A stretch of 64,000 nucleotides of DNA from Blautia argi (lineage in GTDB: Bacteria > Bacillota > Clostridia > Lachnospirales > Lachnospiraceae), in the NCBI RefSeq assembly GCF_003287895.1, contig NZ_CP030280.1, positions 875,501-939,500 of the forward strand, given 5' to 3'. The notes under the pieces are model-generated. The model was not told the origin of the DNA. It saw only the letters and a list, made by a program, of their open reading frames with translations, and ran no database searches. Of this stretch, positions 35,552 through 43,156 are shown piece after piece. Each line of letters begins with the position of its first letter. Position 1 is the stretch's first letter. The position numbers and the translations under genes were made by a program.

Positions 35552-38211
35552 TGAAAAATAACAATCAAAAGGTTATAAAAAAACTATCTCAAAGAACCAT
35601 GAAACAAAGTCGTATGCGAAACTTTTTTGCAGTTGCGGCAATCTGTCTGACTACCCTTTTGTTTACCGCTGTTTTTTCCATGGGCTTTGGCATGATGCAA
35701 ATGATACAGGAGCAGACCATGCGGGAGGTAGGGGGAAAATTTCATGCAGGGTTAAAGGGCGTCACCATGGAACAGTATGAAAAGATATCCAAAGATGCAG
35801 AAGTGGCTTCGTCCTCTTATAACATTCTTTTGGGGCAGGCAGATAATCTGAAAAAAAGACAGGCAGAGATTCGTATGCCGGGCAGCCTGGAAGAAATCGA
35901 AGGAGCGTTTGTGAATCTGGAGGAGGGGACGTATCCGAAACAGGAAACAGACGTGGTGATGGATACCATCACCTTAAAGGAACTGAAAATTAATCCCCGT
36001 ATCGGAGCCACTGTGCATTTGGAATATACCTTTATGGGAGAAAAAATCCAGGACGATTTCACTCTCTGCGGCTGGTATCAGGGAGATGAAATTTCCCATG
36101 CAAGCCAGGTGTATATTTCAGAAGCATACTGGAATCAGGTCAAAGGAAATTATACAGAAACAGATTTTCAGAAGAATTATGAGAATACCGGGAATATTCA
36201 GGGGCTGGTAAACGGAAATCTGTACTTTAAAAATTCTAAAAATATTGAGGATAAAGTAGTAGCAGCCATTGAGCATGCAGGCTACACACCGGAGAGTGAT
36301 GCGGACAACAAAGAATCTGAGAGTCCGGTTATCCGTTATGGCGTCAACTGGGCGTATATGTCTTCCAGAGCGGAAAGTCTGGATATGGAAACTGTGGTGC
36401 TTTTTGTTGCAGCTTTTTTTGTGATTCTGATTAGCGGATATCTGATTATCTATAATATTTTTCAGCTTTCCATTCTGCGGGAGATTCGGTTTTACGGATT
36501 ACTGAAAACCATTGGAACCACGAAAAAGCAGCTACAGAAGCTGGTGTACAGACAGGTCTGGAAATTGTGTGGTGTGGGAATTCCTATAGGCGCAGTTTTG
36601 GGATATCTGGGAGGACAGTTCCTGGTTCCCATACTGGCAAAAGGCGGGACATATGCAGGAGAAAGCGGCTTTTATTTTAATTTCTGGATTTTGATTTTCG
36701 GTGGCGTGTTTTCTTTGGCGACTGTAATGATAAGCTGCAGGAAACCGGCAAAAATCGCCGGGAATGTATCTCCCATTGAGGCAGTGCGTTACACAGAAGG
36801 GACTCTGAAAAGGAAAAGAAGTAAAAAATCAAAAAAAGGCGCCAAAATTGCCAGAATGGCTTTTTCCAATCTGGGAAGAAACAAGAAAAAAACCGTCCTT
36901 GTAATTTTATCCATTTCCCTGAGCGTGATTTTGCTGGAAATTGTGATGACAGCAGTGGGTAGTTTTCGCATTGATGAATATCTGGAAGAACGGATTTATG
37001 GGGATTATATGATTGGAAATGCCAATTGGACCGTTGCTGCGCCAAGAGAATTGGATTTCCGGATAGACGAGGCATATGCACAGGGCGCCGATACCTGGCA
37101 GGGCGTTTCTGGAAAATCGGAATTATGGACATTGAATTCCGAGCATATTCTATCTGAAAAAGGGCAGAAGCAGTTTCAAAAGTTGGATAAAGAGGGAAAA
37201 TTAGAAGAGGGTTTGTATTATAAAGCCAGGGCAGAAGACCGGGAAAAAATGGGAAGAGGAGAATTGGCTTTAGATGAAAGGCGCTATGCTTATTCCGAAG
37301 ATATGCTGGAAAATTTGAAGCCGGTTAAAGGGGAGATTGATGCAGAGAAATTCAGAAGCGGGAAATATGTACTCCTGGAGCAGATGACTTTTTTGGAAAA
37401 CGCAGAAGTTGGGGACAGTTGTTATGAACCGGGAGATAAAATTATATTGCAAACGCCCACGAAAGACACAGAACAGGAAATGGTATATGATGAAAACCAG
37501 GAACTCATAGGTACCTTTCTCACGAATCTGGAAAAAAAGGAATACGAAGTTATGGCAGTGGTGGAAAATATTCCTACCAGCATGAACATACACTTTTTTT
37601 CAACAAACAGCATTACAACCATTCTTCCTTTAGAAGAAATCAAACAAAGCCCGGAAGCGACCATGTTTGCCAAATCCTATACCGTAGAGCCGGAGTTTGC
37701 AGAGAGCTTTGAGGCGTATCTGAAGGATTATACAGAGGAGGAAAATCCCTCCATGGGCTATCTGTCAAAGAACAGTGTAAGGGAAGAATTTTCCGGTATG
37801 ATAGAGGGCGTTTCTGCTGTGGGATATGGTTTGTGCGTTGTGATTGCCATAATCGGAATTTTGAATTTTGCTAATTCTATGCTGACCGGAATTCTGGCAA
37901 GAAAGCAGGAATTGGCAGTGATGCAAAGTATTGGCATGACAAAGGAGCAGATACGAACCATGCTCTTATGGGAAAGTGGGTACTATCTGGGGATTTCAGG
38001 AATCATCAGTGTAATTGTCGGCAGCATTGGGGCATCTTTTCTTGTGGGAGCATTAAATGATGTGATTATGTGCTTTGCTTATCGTTATACAGCCGTGCCG
38101 TTTTTCCTTATGCTTCCGGTATTCGCATTGGTGGCAGCTGCGATTTCTCTTATTGCCTATGGACAGACACAGAAGAAGAGCGTGGTGGAGAGAATGAGGG
38201 AAACGCAGTAA
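35548..38211 (+). CDS. ABC transporter permease with two FtsX domains
   Basis: An 887-residue permease. One N-terminal helix (about 25-47), a large extracytoplasmic region (about 50-275), a first FtsX-type helix set (about 280-400), a basic linker, another single helix near 450, a second large extracytoplasmic region (about 475-755) and a final FtsX helix set (about 760-880). This differs from the ten-helix BceB layout at 3.7 kb, so the two modules are not paralogous duplicates. Substrate is unknown; antimicrobial peptide or lipid efflux is the family precedent. Confidence 0.9.
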   Translation: MMKNNNQKVIKKLSQRTMKQSRMRNFFAVAAICLTTLLFTAVFSMGFGMMQMIQEQTMREVGGKFHAGLKGVTMEQYEKISKDAEVASSSYNILLGQADNLKKRQAEIRMPGSLEEIEGAFVNLEEGTYPKQETDVVMDTITLKELKINPRIGATVHLEYTFMGEKIQDDFTLCGWYQGDEISHASQVYISEAYWNQVKGNYTETDFQKNYENTGNIQGLVNGNLYFKNSKNIEDKVVAAIEHAGYTPESDADNKESESPVIRYGVNWAYMSSRAESLDMETVVLFVAAFFVILISGYLIIYNIFQLSILREIRFYGLLKTIGTTKKQLQKLVYRQVWKLCGVGIPIGAVLGYLGGQFLVPILAKGGTYAGESGFYFNFWILIFGGVFSLATVMISCRKPAKIAGNVSPIEAVRYTEGTLKRKRSKKSKKGAKIARMAFSNLGRNKKKTVLVILSISLSVILLEIVMTAVGSFRIDEYLEERIYGDYMIGNANWTVAAPRELDFRIDEAYAQGADTWQGVSGKSELWTLNSEHILSEKGQKQFQKLDKEGKLEEGLYYKARAEDREKMGRGELALDERRYAYSEDMLENLKPVKGEIDAEKFRSGKYVLLEQMTFLENAEVGDSCYEPGDKIILQTPTKDTEQEMVYDENQELIGTFLTNLEKKEYEVMAVVENIPTSMNIHFFSTNSITTILPLEEIKQSPEATMFAKSYTVEPEFAESFEAYLKDYTEEENPSMGYLSKNSVREEFSGMIEGVSAVGYGLCVVIAIIGILNFANSMLTGILARKQELAVMQSIGMTKEQIRTMLLWESGYYLGISGIISVIVGSIGASFLVGALNDVIMCFAYRYTAVPFFLMLPVFALVAAAISLIAYGQTQKKSVVERMRETQ

Positions 38212-38568
38212 AGATTTCTTCCTTCTTGATAAACGTATTTGGGAAAGCTATACTATAGCGAACAATGGAACCATAGAAAACAGCAGATTTTAGGTGTCCT
38301 TCAGGGATTTTATCGAGGAGATGATTATATTGAATGCCGGAAGAATCCGGGATATCAGATTTATGTCAGAATATGGTGTTTCTCTCTGACGTTGAGAAAA
38401 TGGCTCCTGTATCTGATGAATTTTGGGAGAAAATTGTGGGGGAGATTGAAATATTTCTTCTTCTATTCTTGGCGGGATTGTTTCGCAGTGCAGTTTCGCC
38501 GAGAATTGCCTTAAAAATAAGGAAATTTAAAAATTTTGAAGCTTTTGAAAAAAATTTGAAAAAAGGTG
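38212..38568. other. Intergenic region with no recognisable gene
   Basis: Two short overlapping open frames exist (about 88-91 codons) but neither has a good ribosome site or known motif. AT content rises sharply towards the tRNA promoter. Confidence 0.5.
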
Positions 38569-38598
38569 TTGACAAATCATGCATTTCCAGTATATAAT
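38569..38598 (+). promoter_or_regulatory. Promoter of the tRNA cluster
   Basis: TTGACA (38569-38574), 18-base spacer, TATAAT (38593-38598), 35 bases before the first tRNA. Confidence 0.85.
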
Positions 38599-38632
38599 AG
38601 CAAAGCAGTCAGCGATGAGGCTGACACAGAAC

Positions 38633-38705
38633 GGGATCTTAGCTCAGCTGGGAGAGCATCTGCCTTACAAGCAGAGGGTCATAGGTTCGAGCCCTATAGG
38701 TCCCA
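38633..38705 (+). tRNA. tRNA-Val (anticodon TAC), copy 1
   Basis: Full cloverleaf: acceptor GGGATCT/AGGTCCC, D arm AGCTCAGCTGGGAGAGC, anticodon loop CTTACAA, T arm GGTTCGAGCC, discriminator A. CCA is not encoded. Confidence 0.95.
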
Positions 38706-38736
38706 TTCTTTTGCCAAAAGGCAGAGGAACAGATAT

Positions 38737-38810
38737 GGCGAGATAGCTCAGTTGGCTAGAGCATACGGTTCATACCCGTAGTGTCGAGGGTTCGAATCCC
38801 CCTCTCGCTA
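38737..38810 (+). tRNA. tRNA-Met (anticodon CAT), copy 1, probably elongator
   Basis: Acceptor GGCGAGA/TCTCGCT with a G-U first pair, D arm AGCTCAGTTGGCTAGAGC, anticodon loop TTCATAC, T arm GGTTCGAATCC. It lacks the three G-C pairs of an initiator anticodon stem. A lysidine-modified tRNA-Ile with CAT cannot be fully excluded. Confidence 0.9.
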
Positions 38811-38835
38811 TTTGTCGAAAGACATAAAATAAAAT

Positions 38836-38908
38836 GGGATCTTAGCTCAGCTGGGAGAGCATCTGCCTTACAAGCAGAGGGTCATAGGTTCGAGCCCTAT
38901 AGGTCCCA
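38836..38908 (+). tRNA. tRNA-Val (anticodon TAC), copy 2
   Basis: Identical to the copy at 38633; part of a tandem duplication of the Val-Met pair. Confidence 0.95.
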
Positions 38909-38939
38909 TTCTTTTGCCAAAAAACAGAAAAACAGATAT

Positions 38940-39013
38940 GGCGAGATAGCTCAGTTGGCTAGAGCATACGGTTCATACCCGTAGTGTCGAGGGTTCGAAT
39001 CCCCCTCTCGCTA
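38940..39013 (+). tRNA. tRNA-Met (anticodon CAT), copy 2
   Basis: Identical to the copy at 38737. A terminator follows 40 bases downstream. Confidence 0.9.
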
Positions 39014-39052
39014 CTATAGAAAATCCTTCTTTGCATAGTGGAAATTGTGTGG

Positions 39053-39087
39053 AGAGGGATTTTGTTTTGCGGGAAAATCCCTTTTTC
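39053..39087 (+). terminator. Terminator of the tRNA operon
   Basis: AGGGATTTT pairs with AAAATCCCT, followed by TTTT. Confidence 0.85.
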
Positions 39088-39196
39088 CGTTTTATAATGT
39101 ACAAAAAAACTCAAATGAAAGAGCAGGGAGAAATCCAGGAGAAGCAAAAGCGTATAAACCGCCGCATTGCTTCAAAAGGGTGTCCCTGCTCTTTTT

Positions 39197-39991
39197 TTAC
39201 AGTTTTTTTGTTTTGGCGATGCAGGCTCGCACAGCGTCCATAACAGCGCTTCGCATGCCTTCTTTTTCCAGCACGTTAATTCCTTCAATAGTGGTTCCGG
39301 CAGGGGAGCAGACCATGTCCTTTAATTCACCGGGGTGTTTGCCTGTTTCCAAGACCATTTTGGCACTTCCTAAAACAGCCTGAGCCGCAAATTCATAGGC
39401 TTGCTTTCTTGGCATACCCTCTGCTACAGCGCCGTCAGCCAGAGCCTCAATAAATAAAAATACGAAGGCAGGGGAGCTTCCGCTGACAGACCCTACAATG
39501 TCGAGAATAGGCTCTGTCACCACGTCAGCCCGTCCAAAGGAGCGAAGCAGGGTCAGCACCTGCTGAATTTCTTCTTTGGAAACCAGTTCGTTAGGGCAGA
39601 CTCCGGTAATACCTTCTCCTACCATAGCAGGTGTGTTTGGCATAGTACGGAGAATTTTTTTATCTGCACCGAATTGTTCCTGCAGCCAGTCCAGTTTTTT
39701 TCCTGCAATAACAGAAACCAACACCTGCTCCGTAGAGAGGAAATCTCGGATTTCTATTGCTGTATCAGCACAAAACTGGGGTTTTACACACAGAAACAGA
39801 TAGTCCGCTTCTTTTGCCACAGACAGATTATCTGTAGAACAGGAAATGCCCAGGGCTTCTGTCACTCTTTTGGCAGAGGATTCCGATTTTGTGGAGGCAA
39901 AAATATCTTCTCTCTTTACAAGTCCTTTTTCCAGGATACCGGAAATAATAGCAGACGCCATATTGCCGCAGCCAATAAAACCTAATTTCAT
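39197..39991 (-). CDS. proC: Pyrroline-5-carboxylate reductase
   Basis: A 264-residue NAD(P)H-dependent reductase making proline. The N-terminal Rossmann motif is KLGFIGCGNMASAIISGIL; VSVIAGKKLDWLQ, RTMPNTPAMVGEGIT and the C-terminal signature around GSSPAFVFLFIEALADGAV and DMVCSPAGTTIEGI are complete. AAAGGATAATTTG precedes the ATG. No proA or proB lies nearby. Confidence 0.95.
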   Translation of the reverse strand: MKLGFIGCGNMASAIISGILEKGLVKREDIFASTKSESSAKRVTEALGISCSTDNLSVAKEADYLFLCVKPQFCADTAIEIRDFLSTEQVLVSVIAGKKLDWLQEQFGADKKILRTMPNTPAMVGEGITGVCPNELVSKEEIQQVLTLLRSFGRADVVTEPILDIVGSVSGSSPAFVFLFIEALADGAVAEGMPRKQAYEFAAQAVLGSAKMVLETGKHPGELKDMVCSPAGTTIEGINVLEKEGMRSAVMDAVRACIAKTKKL

Positions 39992-40189
39992 AACAAATTA
40001 TCCTTTCTGTTTTTATCTTTATTTTAGCACAGGTTTTCCTGCCGGAGAAGAGTTCAGCATGGATTTTTGGAGAAATCCTGTGGCATCTGTGGATTTCACC
40101 GGGTTTTATCTGTACAAAAAGGCGGAAATAGACTAAAATAAAGGACAGAGCCAAAAAGAACGGCACAAAAGAGAAAAGGAGTCAATGGT

Positions 40190-40453
40190 ATGATTAGCAA
40201 AGAAATTTTTACAGTATATCACTGCAAAGCATGTAATAAAATTGAGGTGAGCCAGTACATTACAAAGGAACAGATGGAGGAACTGGGGCTTACGGAAGAG
40301 GAATTAAAGCCCATCTGCCCGTTTACCGGAAGTTCAGACCTGGAGGAGCTGGGACAACTGGCGGAAAATGAACTGCGTCATTTTGCCTATACAGATGTGG
40401 AGGGGGTAAAAAAATATCTGAAGGAAAAAGAAAATCAGGCGCCAAAGCTGTAG
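40190..40453 (+). CDS. Small conserved-looking protein with C-x2-C motif, unknown function
   Basis: An 87-residue protein with AAAGGAG 7 bases before its ATG and its own terminator, so probably real. It has VYHCKACNK near residue 10-18 and CPFTGSSDLEEL near 43, giving a possible three- or four-ligand metal site, with an acidic helical remainder. I do not recognise the family. Confidence 0.65.
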   Translation: MISKEIFTVYHCKACNKIEVSQYITKEQMEELGLTEEELKPICPFTGSSDLEELGQLAENELRHFAYTDVEGVKKYLKEKENQAPKL

Positions 40454-40498
40454 CATATGTCACGGGCTTTCCCTTCCTATCATAAAATAAAGTGTGGA

Positions 40499-40534
40499 GA
40501 AGGCTGCCGCACTATGCAGCCTTTTGAGATTTTA
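40499..40534 (+). terminator. Terminator between the small protein and the binding lipoprotein
   Basis: AAGGCTGC-CGCACTAT-GCAGCCTT, followed by TTGAGATTTT. Confidence 0.7.
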
Positions 40535-40553
40535 GAATTGAGGGGAGAGCATC

Positions 40554-41570
40554 ATGAAAAAGAAAGTGAGCATGCTTTTTGCAATGCTTTTGTGTCTGGG
40601 CATGGGGTTTACAGGCTGCAAAGCTCAGCAGGGAGAAAGGCAGGAAAAAACAGAGGAGCTTACCAAAGTGACCTTAAACGAGGTGGCACACTCCATTTTT
40701 TATGCGCCGCAGTATGTGGCAATCGAAGAGGGATATTTTGTAAATGAGGGAATTAAGCTGGAGCTGGTTACAGGATTTGGAGCAGATAAGGTGATGTCTG
40801 CTCTTTTATCCGGTGATGCAGATATTGGTTTTATGGGGTCAGAGGCAACGGTTTATGCCTATCAGCAGGGGGCTCAGGATAAGGTGCTGAACTTTGCCCA
40901 GCTTACGCAGAGAGCCGGGAATTTTGTGGTGGCAAGAGAAAAAATGCCAGACTTCGAGTGGACAGATTTGAAGGGCAAGGATATTCTGGGAGGCCGTAAA
41001 AGCGGTATGCCGGAAATGGTCTTTGAGTATATTTTGAAGGAAAAGGGCATGGATCCGGATACAGATATGGGCATTGACAGAAGCATTGACTTTGGCTCTA
41101 CAGCGGCAGCTTTTGCCGGAGGGCAGGGGCAGTTCAGTATTGAATTTGAACCCTCTGCCACTATGCTTGAGCAGGAAGGCGCCGGATATGTAGTGGCATC
41201 CTGCGGTGTAGAATCCGGCTATGTTCCTTATACGGCCTACAGTGCCAGAGAAAGCTATATTGAGAAGAACCCGGAAGTGATACAGGGATTTGTAAAAGCT
41301 CTGCAAAAAGGCATGGATTATGTAAATACCCATACGCCGGAAGAAATTGCCTCTATTATTGCCCCACAGTTTAAAGAAAATGATTTGGAAACCATTACTG
41401 CCATTGTAAAGCGTTATCAGGAACAGGATACCTGGAAAGACAATCTTGTATTTGAGGAGAAAAGCTTTGAGCTTTTGCAGGATATCTTGGAAAGCGCTGG
41501 AGAACTGGAAAAGAGAGTTCCGTATGAGGAGCTGGTGCTTACCGAGTATGCCAAGAAGGCTGAAGAGTAA
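40554..41570 (+). CDS. ABC transporter substrate-binding lipoprotein, NMT1/THI5-SsuA type
   Basis: A 338-residue lipoprotein (lipobox GFTGC, Cys22). The binding fold shows HSIFYAPQYVAIEEGYFVNE, ALLSGDADIGFMGSEA and GGRKSGMPEMVFEYIL, typical of proteins binding nitrate, sulfonates, thiamine-pyrimidine or related small molecules. No permease or ATPase gene is beside it; the transporter partner must be elsewhere, or the gene is an orphan receptor. A terminator on each side makes it monocistronic. The ligand cannot be told from sequence. Confidence 0.85.
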   Translation: MKKKVSMLFAMLLCLGMGFTGCKAQQGERQEKTEELTKVTLNEVAHSIFYAPQYVAIEEGYFVNEGIKLELVTGFGADKVMSALLSGDADIGFMGSEATVYAYQQGAQDKVLNFAQLTQRAGNFVVAREKMPDFEWTDLKGKDILGGRKSGMPEMVFEYILKEKGMDPDTDMGIDRSIDFGSTAAAFAGGQGQFSIEFEPSATMLEQEGAGYVVASCGVESGYVPYTAYSARESYIEKNPEVIQGFVKALQKGMDYVNTHTPEEIASIIAPQFKENDLETITAIVKRYQEQDTWKDNLVFEEKSFELLQDILESAGELEKRVPYEELVLTEYAKKAEE

Positions 41571-41618
41571 GGAGTTGAAAGTGCAACAATCACTCAAGAA
41601 TGGTTGACCTGTAAGAAG

Positions 41619-41660
41619 TAGAAAGACCACCCTAAAGGATGGTCTTTCTGTGTTTATTTT
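41619..41660. terminator. Terminator after the binding lipoprotein
   Basis: AGAAAGACCA pairs with TGGTCTTTCT, then TTTATTTTTTT. It may also serve the convergent CYTH gene. Confidence 0.85.
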
Positions 41661-42103
41661 TTTCCTCTGGACAGTACACTGTTGTGATAAGCAGTAGAAA
41701 ATGTTACATCTTCCCCAAACCACTGAGGAGGAACAAAACTGTTTGCCTCTTCTTCTGTGGAAAACTCCACTTCTGCCAGCCACAGACCTTCATAAGGGGC
41801 GTTAAAAACATCCAGCTCGATGGTGAGTCCTTTAGGTAGGGGCAGCAGATACCGGGTCTTGGAAAGGATAATGCCGTCTGCCTTTGTACGTAGATGCTCG
41901 TAAGCTTCACGGGTCAGAGGCAGATTGTATTCCTCCCGCATCATCATGCCTTTTCCTTTATAGGTGAGATAATAGTCGTTGTCCTGTCTGCGGATCCGCA
42001 CAACCGGGGCAATGCAGAGATAAGCCTGCTCAATTTTCCTGGAAGGAAAGGCTTCCAGATCCTTTGGGAGTTCATGAATCAGATATTTACGTTCAATTTC
42101 CAC
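41654..42103 (-). CDS. CYTH domain protein (triphosphate tunnel metalloenzyme)
   Basis: A 149-residue CYTH protein. The N-terminal V-EIERKYL carries the ExExK signature; VRIRRQDNDYYLTYKGKG and IELDVFNAPYEGLWLAEVEF are the tunnel strands with the conserved Arg, Lys and Glu. Relatives hydrolyse inorganic triphosphate or thiamine triphosphate. I place the start at GTG 42103, with AGGAG (complement 42113-42117) 9 bases upstream; a longer frame to 42205 lacks a site and would add an unrelated hydrophobic stretch. Confidence 0.9.
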   Translation of the reverse strand: MEIERKYLIHELPKDLEAFPSRKIEQAYLCIAPVVRIRRQDNDYYLTYKGKGMMMREEYNLPLTREAYEHLRTKADGIILSKTRYLLPLPKGLTIELDVFNAPYEGLWLAEVEFSTEEEANSFVPPQWFGEDVTFSTAYHNSVLSRGKK

Positions 42104-42198
42104 GATTGTTTTCTCCTTTTCCTGATGAAGTATTAAAAATATCATATAATGTTCAAATGCAAAAAGCAAGCCACAGGAAGGTGGGAGAAAAAAAGGGA

Positions 42199-42227
42199 TT
42201 GACAACCCTTTTTTTAAATGGTATGTT
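42199..42227 (+). promoter_or_regulatory. Promoter of the ZTP riboswitch / purine operon
   Basis: TTGACA (42199-42204), 17-base spacer, TATGTT (42222-42227), about 10 bases before the aptamer. Confidence 0.6.
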
Positions 42228-42236
42228 TTAAGTGCT

Positions 42237-42328
42237 TATATGACTGACGGAAGTGGAAATGACCACGGGGAGTATAAGCCACAGAAGCCGACCGTCTGGG
42301 CGAATATGCTCGGAAAGTGGGCTTTTTC
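42237..42328 (+). ncRNA. ZTP (pfl) riboswitch with terminator platform
   Basis: The ZTP consensus parts occur in order: TGACTGACGG (42241), hairpin GTGG-AAATGA-CCAC (42253-42266), GGGGAG (42267-42272), and CCGACCGTCTGGGC (42288-42301). A terminator arm GTGGGCTT (42317-42324) plus T-run can pair with AAGCCAC (42276-42282) inside the aptamer, so ZMP/ZTP binding should prevent termination and switch on the formyltransferase gene. Confidence 0.9.
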
Positions 42329-42418
42329 TTATTTTTTAAAACTCTTTTTGGGAAAAATTAAGAAAAGCCGGGAAAAGTTCCGAGTGAGTTTAGAACAGCA
42401 GGAAAAGGAGATAAGTTC

Positions 42419-43132
42419 ATGGAAATGTTATCACTGGAAAAAGAGTTAAAGAGCAATGCATATCCGGGCAGAGGAATTGTGCTGGGAAAATCAGAAGACG
42501 GAAAAAAAGCTGTTGCCGCTTATTTTATTATGGGCAGAAGTGAAAACAGCAGAAACCGCGTATTCGTAGAAGAAGGTGAAGGAATCCGTACACAGGCATT
42601 CGACCCTTCTAAATTAACAGACCCAAGCCTGATTATTTATGCGCCGGTACGCGTACTGGGCAATAAAACCATTGTGACAAACGGTGACCAGACAGATACC
42701 ATCTACGAAGGTATGGACAAACAGATGACCTTTGAGCAGTCTTTGAGAAGTCGTGAATTTGAACCGGACGGACCAAACTACACACCTCGTATTTCCGGCG
42801 TGATGCATTTGGAAAACGGCAGATATAACTATGCAATGTCTATTTTAAAGAGCAACAATGGAAATCCGGACGCCTGCAACCGCTATACCTTTGCATATGA
42901 AAATCCGGTGGCAGGAGAAGGACATTTTATCCACACTTATATGCATGACGGCAATCCTCTTCCAAGCTTTGAAGGAGAGCCAAAGCTGGTGGGAATCCCA
43001 AACGATATTGATGCGTTTACAGAGCAGGTGTGGACAAGTTTAAATGAAGAAAATAAGGTTTCTCTGTTTGTTCGCTTCATTGATATTGAAACAGGCAAAT
43101 ATGAAACCAGAATTGTAAATAAAAATAAATAA
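42419..43132 (+). CDS. IMP cyclohydrolase, PurO-like
   Basis: A 237-residue protein of the archaeal-type IMP cyclohydrolase family (PurO), which closes FAICAR to IMP, the last step of purine synthesis. Features include NAYPGRGIVLGKSEDGKKAV, FIMGRSENSRNR, DPSLIIYAPVR and the NGDQTD motif. Most bacteria fuse this activity to a different fold in PurH; here it is a separate gene next to a stand-alone AICAR formyltransferase. ATG at 42419 has AAGGAG 8 bases upstream. It is the first gene behind the ZTP riboswitch. Confidence 0.9.
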   Translation: MEMLSLEKELKSNAYPGRGIVLGKSEDGKKAVAAYFIMGRSENSRNRVFVEEGEGIRTQAFDPSKLTDPSLIIYAPVRVLGNKTIVTNGDQTDTIYEGMDKQMTFEQSLRSREFEPDGPNYTPRISGVMHLENGRYNYAMSILKSNNGNPDACNRYTFAYENPVAGEGHFIHTYMHDGNPLPSFEGEPKLVGIPNDIDAFTEQVWTSLNEENKVSLFVRFIDIETGKYETRIVNKNK

Positions 43133-43156
43133 GAAATAGGAAAGGAGAAAATTATT

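Larger units (their letters stand above)
38633..39013 (+). repeat. Tandem duplication of a 203-base tRNA-Val/tRNA-Met unit
   Basis: The unit starting at 38633 recurs at 38836. The tRNAs are identical; the spacer after tRNA-Val (TTCTTTTGCCAAAA then CAGA...ACAGATAT) differs by a few substitutions. Confidence 0.9.

Noticed and set aside
38239..38597. Two overlapping open frames of 88-91 codons between the FtsX permease and the tRNAs
   Set aside because: Neither has a convincing ribosome site or recognisable motif; coding signal is weak and they overlap in different frames.
38633..39013. CRISPR-like or phage attachment repeats at the tRNA cluster
   Set aside because: The repeats are complete tRNA genes in tandem; no integrase, cas gene or spacer pattern is present.
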